Below are positions 1 through 8,514 of a DNA stretch of 64,000 bases, one piece after another. The position numbers and the translations under genes were made by a program. How positions within the stretch are numbered: the stretch's first letter is position 1; each line of letters begins with the position of its first letter. Source of the stretch: Hymenobacter fodinae (GTDB taxonomy: Bacteria > Bacteroidota > Bacteroidia > Cytophagales > Hymenobacteraceae); contig NZ_SRLA01000001.1 in NCBI RefSeq assembly GCF_004745825.1, positions 1,364,001-1,428,000 on the forward strand, written 5' to 3'. The notes under the pieces are model-generated. The model saw nothing but the letters and a program-made list of their open reading frames with translations. It did no database searches and had not been told where the DNA came from.

Positions 1-50
1 CAGGGTACTGTGGCCCACTCAGCCAACCTAATAAAGCACCAGGGGAGAAA

Positions 51-83
51 CAGAACCGGCCCGCTACTAGCGGGCCGGTTCTG
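51..83. terminator. Near-perfect palindromic hairpin behind the 146-aa gene
   Basis: Two 16-bp arms (51-66 and 68-83) are perfect reverse complements around one base, so the real loop is probably 3-5 nt. On the minus strand the hairpin follows the stop of the 146-aa gene within 2 bp and runs into TTTC, as expected for an intrinsic terminator of the minus-strand cluster. The U-run is short, so efficiency is uncertain. Confidence 0.75.
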
Positions 84-84
84 C

Positions 85-525
85 TTAGGGTATGATGGAA
101 ACGTTCAGAGTAGTCAGGTCGGCTACTGAGCCGGGCAGCCAGGTTTTCTGGAGCAGCGCGGCAATGTGCTCCGGCAGGTCTGCCACTGTCAGCGGCCGGG
201 CTGGCCTAGCCACCACGTAATACCGCGAATCGGCCCGCTCGTGGAGGCGCGCTTTGGCGAAGGAAAACAGGCCGCGCTGGGCATAGCGTGCCGCGCCGGG
301 GTAACTGCTCTCATCGGCTCCCACTTCCAGCTGCACCGCCTCCGCCGAACCGCCAGCCGGCCGCGTCAGGAAATACTGATGTAGCTCTAGCAGCGCCTCC
401 TGAGACGCCGCCACCGATTCGGGCAGTATCCCGCCGCCGGAAGCCACATGCAAGATATAGCCGTTGCTATCCGTAGCAAACCAATCAATATCCGCGTCTT
501 CCTGGTCTATCTCGTCAATGCGCAT
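85..525 (-). CDS. Uncharacterised 146-aa protein behind the ATPase/PIN pair
   Basis: I do not recognise a named family with certainty. The acidic N-terminus is followed by DWFATDSNGYILHVASGGG-like sequence, which recalls small Bacteroidota proteins often seen near polymorphic toxins as possible immunity proteins; this is a weak resemblance. There is no signal peptide, membrane segment or cysteine cluster, so it is probably cytoplasmic. It lies 9 bp downstream of the PIN gene on the same strand and ends at a hairpin, so it can be the third gene of that transcript. Its GC-rich composition matches the host and contrasts sharply with the two AT-rich genes upstream. It could therefore be an old resident gene into whose 5' side the module inserted, rather than a module member. 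Confidence 0.7.
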   Translation of the reverse strand: MRIDEIDQEDADIDWFATDSNGYILHVASGGGILPESVAASQEALLELHQYFLTRPAGGSAEAVQLEVGADESSYPGAARYAQRGLFSFAKARLHERADSRYYVVARPARPLTVADLPEHIAALLQKTWLPGSVADLTTLNVSIIP

Positions 526-534
526 TTCTCTATA

Positions 535-999
535 TCAATTATAATTTATGTTTTCTGGCCTGCTAGCGACAGTTGCTGAGAATCCAGGGAAGTTTAATAA
601 ATCAAACGTGAAGCCTTCATCAATAGTGATAGCAATTTTTCTTTCTGATAATAGTACAACAGGGATATGTTCATGATCTTGAGCATTAGATTTAAACTTT
701 GAAACGCGGCGTTTGGAGAAATGCTCGTCTTTGAATGCCTGTATTGCATCAGGTTTTATTTTTTTTAGCCTTCCTTCTCTTGTCAATAGGTCAATTATGG
801 CTGGTATACTTGTTTCTGAATAGGCACCTATTGATGATCTGAGATATTCTACTAATAATTTTTGAGATACAACTAAGTGCGGTGTCGTTGTTATATCTTT
901 TGTATCCTTAATCAACCAAAGAATAAGTTTTTTGTATTCTGGATCCAATGGTGTGCAAAAATTCTTTGCAACATTATTGTCGATAAATATGTCTTTCAT
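535..999 (-). CDS. PIN-domain-like ribonuclease, partner of the AAA ATPase
   Basis: This 154-aa protein has the spacing of a PIN nuclease: an N-terminal beta strand ending in an aspartate (IFIDNN, Asp7), a helical glutamate (LLVEYL, Glu51), then Asp108 in AQDHEH and Asp127 in ITIDEGF. In PIN enzymes four such acids hold divalent metal for RNA cleavage. Length fits VapC-type toxins and other stand-alone PIN proteins. No VapB-like antitoxin lies beside it. Instead its ATG directly abuts the stop of the ATPase gene with no spacer, which implies translational coupling and a joint function. Both genes are very AT-rich. The role as effector of an ATPase-gated defence or toxin system is inference; the PIN call rests on motif spacing only. 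Confidence 0.7.
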   Translation of the reverse strand: MKDIFIDNNVAKNFCTPLDPEYKKLILWLIKDTKDITTTPHLVVSQKLLVEYLRSSIGAYSETSIPAIIDLLTREGRLKKIKPDAIQAFKDEHFSKRRVSKFKSNAQDHEHIPVVLLSERKIAITIDEGFTFDLLNFPGFSATVASRPENINYN

Positions 1000-2373
1000 C
1001 TATTCCGTTGCTGCAATAGCAATATTCATTACGTCCATCATGTATGTATCAAAAAAACTGTCAGGTGCTCCTGTTATCCTGCCGTCTTTCTCAAAATTAA
1101 CTTCATGTAATATTGATGTATTGGCAACTTTTTCTAGATAATAAACCTTGACGTCATTTGTGCTTAATTCGCCTTCAGCTATTAATAATCTTATTCTGTT
1201 AATAAGGTACTCGCTATGTGATTCAATTATATACTGTTTGTTATTTTCGTTTATTTGTTTGGTTAGATAATTCGCAAAATTGGCTTGTACTTTTGGATGT
1301 AAATGTATTTCTGGCTGTGATACTGCTAATAATGAGTTGCTGCCTAACTGTAGATCTGCTACAATTATAGGTAAAAACTGGCTTAAGCCAAATCCTACGT
1401 CGCTAAGTGAAGATTGAAAAGATTTTTCGCTGGTTTTTAGCTTCAATTCAAATCGACCGCCTTTTAACTTGTGTGATTTAATATCTGTTGCTAATTCTAA
1501 ATCTATAAGTGTGTCTTTTAATTTTGTCATTTTAATATCGTTCTTCTCCTCCCATTCAACTAACTGGTCTACATATCCTTCTCCCGAAAAATTCACTTTT
1601 CTTTTTGATCCTGACTTCTGATAATATGTCCTTTGAGGTGGATATCTGAACGATCCTATGAAGTTGAATTTGTTTTCAATATACCCAATTGTGCTAAAGA
1701 TAGTGTGATTAATGTGTTTCATAAAATAATTTGTTTCATTATCCATAAAATCGCTAAACATTTCTTCTAAAGAATCAAATTTAGCGTCTTCAAATGATAT
1801 AACATTTTTAGTATATTTTTGTTTTTTGGAGTTTTTAATTTGTGGAATGTTTTGGAATCGTTTTTTAAGTTCTTTTAATATAAATCCTAAGGCAAATGCT
1901 TGAATGCTTAAACAATATGTTTGCCTTTTTTGTCCATCTTCGTTTTCATAATACTTGGATGATATTTTTATATTTAAAAAATCATTCTCTAACGATAGTT
2001 CTTTTATTTTTGGTGAGTCATTTACCGTATTTACCTCCCAAATTGTCTTAAATGAAGTTTTGTATTTATTTCGATCATACCAAATTTCAGTAAAATATTC
2101 TCCTGAAATCTCAATATCATTGTTTGTTTTACCATTTCTAGCTATTTCTTCAAATCCTCCTAGTTCAACGTACTTACCATTTAATGATAAGAAATAAGGA
2201 AACTGTTCGGACTGCACTATTGATAAAATGCTATTTATTATGGAGCTTTTTCCGCTACTATTAGCTCCTGTTAACAAAGTTATTTTTGAAAAATCAATCT
2301 TCGTTTTTTGAAAGGATCTAAAATTGTCCAGATACAGCGTTTTAAGAATATTTCTTTCTGGTGTATTTGTCAT
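1000..2373 (-). CDS. AAA15/OLD-like ATPase (DUF3696-type), putative defence sensor
   Basis: The 457-aa protein opens with the SMC/OLD-like pattern LxLxNFRSF, then a P-loop GANSSGKSS (residues 36-44). The C-terminal half has a signature-like LSDVGFGLSQFLPI, a Walker B region ending QPEIHLHP (about 353-360) and a switch histidine in IESHSEYL. The tail (DGRITGAPDSFFD) resembles DUF3696. Related ATPases act as sensors in PARIS (AriA), RloA-like and Septu-like phage-defence systems. The residue before QPE is serine, where homologues usually carry glutamate. One line (1801-1860) counts 23% GC against 57% in a line of mutB, pointing to transfer from an AT-rich donor. It starts 33 bp behind mutB, on the same strand, with no terminator between. 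Confidence 0.85.
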   Translation of the reverse strand: MTNTPERNILKTLYLDNFRSFQKTKIDFSKITLLTGANSSGKSSIINSILSIVQSEQFPYFLSLNGKYVELGGFEEIARNGKTNNDIEISGEYFTEIWYDRNKYKTSFKTIWEVNTVNDSPKIKELSLENDFLNIKISSKYYENEDGQKRQTYCLSIQAFALGFILKELKKRFQNIPQIKNSKKQKYTKNVISFEDAKFDSLEEMFSDFMDNETNYFMKHINHTIFSTIGYIENKFNFIGSFRYPPQRTYYQKSGSKRKVNFSGEGYVDQLVEWEEKNDIKMTKLKDTLIDLELATDIKSHKLKGGRFELKLKTSEKSFQSSLSDVGFGLSQFLPIIVADLQLGSNSLLAVSQPEIHLHPKVQANFANYLTKQINENNKQYIIESHSEYLINRIRLLIAEGELSTNDVKVYYLEKVANTSILHEVNFEKDGRITGAPDSFFDTYMMDVMNIAIAATE

Positions 2374-2406
2374 GCTAGGTTTGCTTTTAATGTCGTTTTG
2401 TTATGC

Positions 2407-4521
2407 TTATAACTTCTCCAAAATCTCCTGCGCCGCTACGGCAATAACTGTCCCGGGGCCATATATGCCGACCACTCCGGCGTTGTAGAGGAAATCGTAA
2501 TCCTGGGCGGGGATGACGCCGCCGGCAATGACGAGGATGTCTTCGCGGCCGAGCTGCCGGAGCTCCTCAATGAGCTGCGGAATCAGGGTTTTGTGGCCGG
2601 CGGCGAGGCTGCTCACGCCTACCACGTGCACGTCGTTTTCGGCGGCTTGGCGGGCTACTTCGTCGGGGGTTTGGAACAGGGGCGCAATGTCCACGTCGAA
2701 GCCCACGTCGGCGAAGGAGGTGGCAATGATCTTGGAGCCTCGGTCGTGGCCGTCCTGGCCCATTTTGGCCACCATCATGCGGGGGCGGCGGCCTTCCTTG
2801 GCGGCAAAGTCGTCGGCGGCCTGGCGGGCCTTCGCGAATTCCTCGTCGTAGTTCATCTCGGCAGAATACACGCCCGAAATGGCGCGAATAGTGGCCTGGT
2901 GGCGGCCGTATACTTTCTCCAGGGCATCGGAAATCTCGCCCAGCGTAGCACGTAGGCGAGCCGCCTTCACGGCCAGGGCCAGCAGGTTCTCGTTGCCAGA
3001 GCGGGCAGCTTCCGTGAGGGCATCCAGGGCCTGCTGCACGGCGGCACCATCGCGCTCCGCCCGAATCTGGTTCAGGCGCGCAATCTGCGACTCGCGCACG
3101 GCGGCGTTGTCGATGTCGAGCACGTCAATCTGCTGCTCCTCGCTGGGGCGGTACTTGTTCACGCCCACCACTATTTCCTTGCCTGAGTCGATGCGGGCCT
3201 GCTTGCGGGCCGAGGCTTCCTCAATGCGCATCTTCGGTAGGCCAGTCTCAATGGCTTTGGCCATGCCGCCCAGCTCCTCCACTTCCTGAATCAGTGCCCA
3301 GGCTTTGTCGGCCAGCTCGTGGGTGAGGGTTTCCACGTAGTAGGAGCCGCCCCAGGGGTCTACCACGCGGGTAATGTCGGTTTCGTGCTGGAGGTAGAGC
3401 TGGGTGTTGCGCGCAATGCGGGCCGAGAAGTCGGTGGGCAGCGCAATGGCTTCGTCGAGGGCGTTGGTGTGCAGGCTCTGGGTGCCGCCCAGGGCCGCGG
3501 CCATGGCCTCAATGCAGGTGCGGGCTACGTTGTTGAAGGGGTCCTGCTCGGTAAGCGAGTAGCCCGAGGTCTGGCAGTGCGTGCGCAGGGCCAGGCTCTT
3601 AGGGTTCTGCGGATCAAACTGCTTGATGAGCTTGGCCCACAGCAGGCGGCCGGCGCGCATCTTGGCAATTTCCATGAAGTGATTCATGCCAATGGCCCAG
3701 AAAAACGACAGGCGCGGGGCAAACTGATCAATGGTCATGCCCGCCGCGAGGCCGGCGCGCACGTACTCCAGGCCATCGGCGAGGGTATAGGCTAGTTCAA
3801 TATCGGCGGTGGCTCCGGCTTCCTGCATGTGGTAGCCCGAGATGCTGATGCTGTTGAACTTGGGCATGTGCTGCGCCGTGTAGCTGAAGATATCCGCAAT
3901 GATGCGCATACTCGGCAGAGGCGGGTAGATGTAGGTGTTGCGCACCATGAACTCCTTCAGAATATCGTTCTGAATGGTACCCGCCAGCTTCTCGGGGCTC
4001 ACGCCCTGCTCCTCAGCCGCTACAATGTAAAAGGCCAGCACCGGCAGCACCGCCCCGTTCATGGTCATGCTCACCGACATCTGATCCAGCGGAATCTGGT
4101 CGAAGAGAATCTTCATGTCCTCCACCGAGTCAATGGCCACGCCAGCCTTGCCCACGTCGCCCACCACGCGCGGGTGGTCGGAGTCGTAGCCCCGGTGCGT
4201 CGCCAAGTCAAACGCCACCGACAGGCCCTTCTGCCCACCGGCCAGGTTACGGCGGTAAAAGGCGTTGGATTCCTCGGCCGTGCTGAAGCCCGCGTATTGC
4301 CGGATGGTCCAGGGGTTCTGCACATACATGGTGGCGTACGGCCCGCGCAGGTACGGCGCCTGCCCTGCCCCAAAGCCCAGGTGGCCTAGGCCAGTTACAT
4401 CCTGCGCCGTGTAGAAGCTCTTGAGCGGAATGCCCTCAGGAGTGGTAGAAGTAGCAGTTTCAACAGGAGGCGCGGGCAGCTGGGCCGCGTCGTACGCTAT
4501 TTGGGAGAAATCAGGTTTCAT
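2407..4521 (-). CDS. mutB: Methylmalonyl-CoA mutase, large (catalytic) subunit
   Basis: It catalyses adenosylcobalamin-dependent interconversion of succinyl-CoA and (R)-methylmalonyl-CoA in propionate metabolism. The N-terminal TIM-barrel carries family landmarks ([37 protein letters not shown]). The C-terminal B12 domain has the base-off motif in GQDGHDRG near residue 590, whose histidine ligates cobalt. At about 704 aa it is full length. I start at [10 protein letters not shown]. An upstream in-frame ATG at 4545 lies inside a REP-like repeat and would add only MTNPIRLQ, so it is less likely. The small-subunit gene precedes it on the same strand, and the two products form the heterodimer. 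The cobalamin adenosyltransferase at 40.5 kb can supply its cofactor. Confidence 0.96.
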   Translation of the reverse strand: MKPDFSQIAYDAAQLPAPPVETATSTTPEGIPLKSFYTAQDVTGLGHLGFGAGQAPYLRGPYATMYVQNPWTIRQYAGFSTAEESNAFYRRNLAGGQKGLSVAFDLATHRGYDSDHPRVVGDVGKAGVAIDSVEDMKILFDQIPLDQMSVSMTMNGAVLPVLAFYIVAAEEQGVSPEKLAGTIQNDILKEFMVRNTYIYPPLPSMRIIADIFSYTAQHMPKFNSISISGYHMQEAGATADIELAYTLADGLEYVRAGLAAGMTIDQFAPRLSFFWAIGMNHFMEIAKMRAGRLLWAKLIKQFDPQNPKSLALRTHCQTSGYSLTEQDPFNNVARTCIEAMAAALGGTQSLHTNALDEAIALPTDFSARIARNTQLYLQHETDITRVVDPWGGSYYVETLTHELADKAWALIQEVEELGGMAKAIETGLPKMRIEEASARKQARIDSGKEIVVGVNKYRPSEEQQIDVLDIDNAAVRESQIARLNQIRAERDGAAVQQALDALTEAARSGNENLLALAVKAARLRATLGEISDALEKVYGRHQATIRAISGVYSAEMNYDEEFAKARQAADDFAAKEGRRPRMMVAKMGQDGHDRGSKIIATSFADVGFDVDIAPLFQTPDEVARQAAENDVHVVGVSSLAAGHKTLIPQLIEELRQLGREDILVIAGGVIPAQDYDFLYNAGVVGIYGPGTVIAVAAQEILEKL

Positions 4522-4540
4522 CTGGAGTCGGATGGGGTTT

Positions 4541-4640
4541 GTCATGCTGAGCGAAGTCGAAGCATCTCTACTGCTTCGTTGCTGTTCTAGGCCAGTTGAT
4601 TAGCCAGAGGTAGAGATGCTTCGACTGCGCTCGGCATGAC
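4541..4640. repeat. REP-like imperfect palindrome between mutA and mutB
   Basis: The arms 4541-4570 and 4611-4640 are reverse complements at 28 of 30 positions, separated by 40 bp. The arm (GTCATGCTGAGCGAAGTCGA onward) is, from memory, a short repeat common in Hymenobacter and other bacterial genomes; a genome search would confirm it. The spacer contains a CTAGGCCA motif copy. The repeat occupies nearly the whole gap between the two mutase genes and touches the alternative mutB start. It could attenuate or stabilise the mutA-mutB transcript. No RAYT transposase is visible nearby. Confidence 0.8.
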
Positions 4641-4650
4641 GATAGATTGG

Positions 4651-6429
4651 CTACTTCTTGCCTTGTAGGCGGGCCAGTACGTCTTCGGTGCTGTAGCCTT
4701 GCACCGTGAATTCCTGGAAGCCAAACACGCGGATGGCCTCCTGCATGGTGGGCAAATCAGCAGTCAGCAGGGCCGAGGGTATGAAATCGGGCTCGTCGAT
4801 GGGCACGTGGTTGATTGCCCGGGCCAAGCGTCCGTACTGCTCAGGGGTGGCGTACATGAGGGTAGCTTCTTCGGCTGAGGAAAACAGCACCGACAGCGTA
4901 CCCTCGGGGTGGGCTTCGCGCAACTCGGGGCGCTCCGCTGCCGGTAAGGTCCGCAGAAACGACTCTAGGATATGCTGGTTGGTGTGCGAACCAAGCAACA
5001 CCAGAGCCGAGCGTTTGCGCCGCCGCTCACGCCGGTCGAAGTGCATAGCTGTAGCCAGGCGTAATACCTCCGTGGGATAAGTGGCGCGGGTGCTGTCGAA
5101 TTCCCGGCTGCGCAACAGGCGCTTGGGGTTGTAGTCGAACTGCTCATTAGGGTTCTGGAAACGGTTGGTGCCCACTACTACCTGCTCGCCGTTGGCAATG
5201 CGCCGGAACTGCGCCTGAGCCGAAGCGTGTAGCTCCTGCAGTACCAGCCCAGTAGCGCCCGGTAGGCCACCCTGCGCCTCAATCTTCTGGAACAAGGTCC
5301 AGGCTTGGTGGGCGAGTTGGTCGGTGAGGGTTTCGAGGTAGTAGGAGCCGGCGGCGGGGTCCTGCACCCGGTCGAGGTAGGCCTCTTCGCGCAGCAGAAT
5401 GGGTAGGTTGCGGGCCAGACGCTCAGCAAACTCGTTGGGCTCGTGAAACAGACTGTCGAACCGGCCTACACTCACGGCGGTGGCTCCACCCAGCACCGCG
5501 CTCATGGCTTCGGTGGTGACGCGCAACAGATTGGTGTGCGGGTCGAGGGTGGTTTGGCTCCAGGAAGAGGTGCTGGCGAAAATGGGCAGCTCCTGCGCTA
5601 CCTCAACGGGTACCCCGTACGCTTGGAGCAATGTGGCAAACAAGCGGCGCAGGGCGCGCAGCTTGGCAATTTCAAAGAAGTAGTTGGGGTTGATGCCCAC
5701 TTGCACGTGCAGGGCCCGCGCTACCATCTCCACGGTAAGCTCATCCTTTGGCAGCTCGCTCAAATACGTGGCTGCTGTGCTCAGCGCAAAGGCAATCTGC
5801 TGGGTTACGGTAGCGCCACGGTCGGCGTAATAACCCGAGTTGATGCCTACCACCTTTACCTCCGGCCATGCCTGGCTGGCTTGCAGCACCAAGCGCAGCT
5901 CAGCCAACTGTGCTGGTACGTCAGGCGCGTGGCAGGTGATAGGGTCCAGCACAAAAAAGCCCCTCGGCGTCACTTTCAGTTCCTGCAGGTGCTTCACTAG
6001 CTCGCCTAGGCCACTGCGCATGGAATAGCCCACATAGGTGCTCTCCAGCAGTAGCTTTTGCTGTAGGTAGTGTAGGTCAAAGGTGCCGGCATTCGAGAGC
6101 AGAAAGTGTGCTCCCTCGGCCCCGCGGGCCAGCCCTTCCGCCGCCCGGTCAATAGCCTTGTGGCCGCGGTCGTGGGCCGGAATGCTGTAGGTGGGCACGT
6201 TCCGCCACGTGGGCTCCGTGCGTACCAGCGGTGTGGGGGCACCGCCCAGGGCTTGTAGGGCTTCGAGGTGATAGAAGGGCTCAACAGTGAGGCCATCGGG
6301 GGTGTGCCAGGCGAGGGCAGCCGGGTCCTGGCCTTTCAGGTCGCGGCGAATGCGCTCCTGCCACTGCGGCGTCGTGACGGCTTCAAACTCAGCAAAAGAA
6401 ACCGGGGTAGAACGGGGCGTATCGGCCAT
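4651..6429 (-). CDS. mutA: Methylmalonyl-CoA mutase, small subunit
   Basis: This 592-aa protein is the non-catalytic partner of MutB. It keeps the barrel architecture (SYYLETLTDQLAHQAW, VVVGTNRFQNPNEQF) but its C-terminal flavodoxin-like domain lacks the DxHxxG cobalamin motif: the matching stretch reads SHTNQHILESF. This is normal for small subunits of the heterodimeric enzyme. The start MADTPRSTPVSFAEF gives a typical N-terminus. A near-consensus minus-strand -7 element (TATCTTTA, 6473-6480) lies about 45 bp upstream. It is the first gene of the mutA-mutB transcript, interrupted only by a REP-like palindrome. Confidence 0.95.
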   Translation of the reverse strand: MADTPRSTPVSFAEFEAVTTPQWQERIRRDLKGQDPAALAWHTPDGLTVEPFYHLEALQALGGAPTPLVRTEPTWRNVPTYSIPAHDRGHKAIDRAAEGLARGAEGAHFLLSNAGTFDLHYLQQKLLLESTYVGYSMRSGLGELVKHLQELKVTPRGFFVLDPITCHAPDVPAQLAELRLVLQASQAWPEVKVVGINSGYYADRGATVTQQIAFALSTAATYLSELPKDELTVEMVARALHVQVGINPNYFFEIAKLRALRRLFATLLQAYGVPVEVAQELPIFASTSSWSQTTLDPHTNLLRVTTEAMSAVLGGATAVSVGRFDSLFHEPNEFAERLARNLPILLREEAYLDRVQDPAAGSYYLETLTDQLAHQAWTLFQKIEAQGGLPGATGLVLQELHASAQAQFRRIANGEQVVVGTNRFQNPNEQFDYNPKRLLRSREFDSTRATYPTEVLRLATAMHFDRRERRRKRSALVLLGSHTNQHILESFLRTLPAAERPELREAHPEGTLSVLFSSAEEATLMYATPEQYGRLARAINHVPIDEPDFIPSALLTADLPTMQEAIRVFGFQEFTVQGYSTEDVLARLQGKK

Positions 6430-6682
6430 AAGGTGGCGGGGTGGGGTGGAAATCAGGCAACAGAAAGCGGGCTAAAGATACCGTTTCAAGGCCATAAACG
6501 GACGATGCAAGGCCAGAGCTTACGCTTGGTGTCAGTATGCACCGCAGGTGTATACTGTTTGCTCTTCATTATGGATCAGGCTCACCATCTACTCAGGCCG
6601 AAACTCATTCCTGGCCTGCTGATGGCGCTGCCCTTCTGCTTAGGAGAGTGGCCTAGGCCGCGCAACTCCGGCGCAACTGCCT

Positions 6683-6690
6683 TATCTTTG
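6683..6690 (+). promoter_or_regulatory. Bacteroidota-type -7 promoter element (TATCTTTG)
   Basis: This is an exact TAnnTTTG match 29 bp before the ATG of the 5'-nucleotidase C-domain lipoprotein, in the 290-bp gap that separates it from mutA. No clear -33 TTG was found, so this is a motif match only. Confidence 0.5.
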
Positions 6691-6719
6691 TGGTCCGCAT
6701 TCCATTTCCCTCAGACCTG

Positions 6720-7475
6720 ATGCACTTTCTTCGTTCTCGCGTAGCGGCCCTTGGCCTGCTAACGGCCGTAGCGCTGGCGCCGGCCTGCCAGCGTGCCGCC
6801 TATCAGCCTAAGGCGCAGCTGGCACCCGTAACGGGCCTGCCCGTCGGTAAATCTATCCCCGACGACCCCACGGCTGCTGCCACCATTGAGCCCTATCGCC
6901 AGCGCGTAACAGCCCAGATGACCGAAGTAATTGGCACGGCCCCGGTAGCCATTACCAAGAATAACGGGGAGTCACCGCTCTCCAACTTTACCTCCGATAT
7001 TCAGCGGATGCGGGCCAGCAAGGAAATCGGCCAGCCCGTTGATTTGGGCGTGATGTCGAATGGTGGCTTACGGGCGCCCATTCCAGCTGGTGCGGTTACG
7101 GTGGGCTCTATCTTCGAGCTGATGCCATTTGAGAACGAGCTGGTGGTCTTGGATGCCCCCGGTCCCGTGGTGCAGGAGCTGTTCAATTACGCGGCCAAAG
7201 CTAAAATGCCGGTGTCGGGTGCGTTCTACACGGTGTCGGCCGATGGCAAACCCGAGAATCTGCGCATTAACGGCCAGCCTCTTGACCTCACCCGGACCTA
7301 TACTATTGCCATATCTGACTACCTGGCCAGCGGCGGCGACAACATGGTGTTCTTCAAGCCCATCAAGTTCCGGCACACCAACGTGCTGCTACGGAGCGCC
7401 TTCATTGAGGCCATTCGAGAGAGGACCAAGCAAGGCTTGCCCATTGAAGCCAAGCTGGAAGGCCGCGTGAAGTAA
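6720..7475 (+). CDS. 5'-nucleotidase C-terminal-domain lipoprotein
   Basis: The protein has 251 aa from the ATG at 6720. The N-terminus MHFLRSRVAALGLL is a signal sequence ending in lipobox LAPAC, so it is probably membrane-anchored by a lipidated cysteine. The rest matches the C-terminal, substrate-binding domain of UshA-type 5'-nucleotidases: NGGLRAPIPAG, then FELMPFENELVVLD and the nucleoside-stacking segment YLASGGDNMVFF. The metal-binding catalytic domain is missing here and is encoded separately by the next gene, 91 bp downstream. The two products probably form one periplasmic or surface enzyme that hydrolyses nucleotides or UDP-sugars. The split and the domain order (C-domain first) are the notable points. 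Confidence 0.88.
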   Translation: MHFLRSRVAALGLLTAVALAPACQRAAYQPKAQLAPVTGLPVGKSIPDDPTAAATIEPYRQRVTAQMTEVIGTAPVAITKNNGESPLSNFTSDIQRMRASKEIGQPVDLGVMSNGGLRAPIPAGAVTVGSIFELMPFENELVVLDAPGPVVQELFNYAAKAKMPVSGAFYTVSADGKPENLRINGQPLDLTRTYTIAISDYLASGGDNMVFFKPIKFRHTNVLLRSAFIEAIRERTKQGLPIEAKLEGRVK

Positions 7476-7566
7476 GAGCCGAGGGCGGCTGAGGAAAGAT
7501 TCTGTATCCTTCCGAGCAGCCTACTCATCCGCAAGTAGTACATCAGCATCTCAAGAAATCAACTCC

Positions 7567-8493
7567 GTGGATCGTCGCGAATTTCTGAAACATACTGGCC
7601 TAGGAGCCGCCAGCGTAGCCCTGCTGGGCGTGAGCCTGCCCGCCGCTGCGGCCGATAAAAAGGCCACCCGCCTTACTATTCTGCACACCAACGACATGCA
7701 CTCCCGCATTGAGCCCTTCCCCGATAATGCGGCCCAGTGGGCGGGCATGGGTGGCATGGCGCGCCGCGCCACGCTAATTGAGCAGGTGCGCAAAGAGGAG
7801 CCCAACGTGCTGCTGCTGGACTCCGGCGACATCTGGCAGGGCACGCCCTACTTCAACTTCTTCATGGGCGAGTTGGAGTACAAGCTCATGTCGCAGATGA
7901 AGTACGATGCCAGCACCCTCGGCAACCACGACTTCGACAATGGCCTAGAGGGGCTGCAGAAGCAGCTGCCCAATGCTAACTTCCCCTTCCTAATTGCCAA
8001 CTACGATTTCTCAGCCACGCCGCTGGCCGGCCGCTTCAAGCCCTACAAGGTGTTTGACAAGCAGGGAATCCGGGTGGGCGTGTTTGGGTTGGGCATCGAG
8101 CTGGCTGGCCTGGTGGCCGACAAGAACTTCGGTGCCACCAAGTACCTCGACCCCATCACCGTGGCCAATGACATGGTGAAGCAGCTCCGCGGCCCCGAAA
8201 AGTGCGACCTGGTGATTTGCCTCTCACACCTGGGCTACAAGTACCAGGGCCCGAAGGTGGATGACTTCAAGCTGGCCGCCGGCGCACCGGGCATCGACCT
8301 GATTTTGGGTGGTCACACGCATACGTTCCTCGATAAGCCCGACGTTGTACTGGGAGCAAATGGCCACCAGACCCTAATCAACCAGGTCGGCTGGTCGGGC
8401 ATCAACCTCGGCCGTTTAGATTATTCGTTCGAGCGGGGCTCGCGCCGGCCGGCCGTAGCGGCTGCCTCGGTCATGCCTGTCCGCGAGGCGTAA
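7567..8493 (+). CDS. Metallophosphatase domain of split 5'-nucleotidase (Tat-exported)
   Basis: This 308-aa protein begins at GTG. Its N-terminus MDRREFLKHTG followed by a hydrophobic stretch is a twin-arginine (Tat) signal. The catalytic motifs of calcineurin-like 5'-nucleotidases follow: ILHTNDMHS, LLLDSGDIWQG, STLGNHDFDNG, LVICLSHLG and DLILGGHTHT. These bind two metal ions. The protein stops after this domain; the substrate-binding half is supplied by the lipoprotein encoded just upstream. Tat export of this half, with lipoprotein (Sec/Lol) export of the other, would mean the enzyme assembles outside the cytoplasm. Substrate (nucleotide, UDP-sugar or 2',3'-cyclic nucleotide) cannot be fixed from sequence. 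Confidence 0.9.
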   Translation: MDRREFLKHTGLGAASVALLGVSLPAAAADKKATRLTILHTNDMHSRIEPFPDNAAQWAGMGGMARRATLIEQVRKEEPNVLLLDSGDIWQGTPYFNFFMGELEYKLMSQMKYDASTLGNHDFDNGLEGLQKQLPNANFPFLIANYDFSATPLAGRFKPYKVFDKQGIRVGVFGLGIELAGLVADKNFGATKYLDPITVANDMVKQLRGPEKCDLVICLSHLGYKYQGPKVDDFKLAAGAPGIDLILGGHTHTFLDKPDVVLGANGHQTLINQVGWSGINLGRLDYSFERGSRRPAVAAASVMPVREA

Positions 8494-8514
8494 AAAGCAA
8501 GAGATAGACGCGTT

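Noticed and set aside
535..999. Classical VapBC toxin-antitoxin
   Set aside because: No small AbrB-, MetJ- or Phd-like antitoxin gene lies beside the PIN gene; the partner is a 457-aa ATPase.
3319..4389. Long plus-strand open frames opposite mutB (158 and 186 codons)
   Set aside because: They are antisense to a well-conserved enzyme, have low-complexity His/Gly/Val-rich products typical of reading GC-rich DNA backwards, and lack any family motif.
5443..6000. 185-codon plus-strand frame opposite mutA
   Set aside because: Antisense to a conserved gene; the composition reflects the reverse complement of mutA codons.
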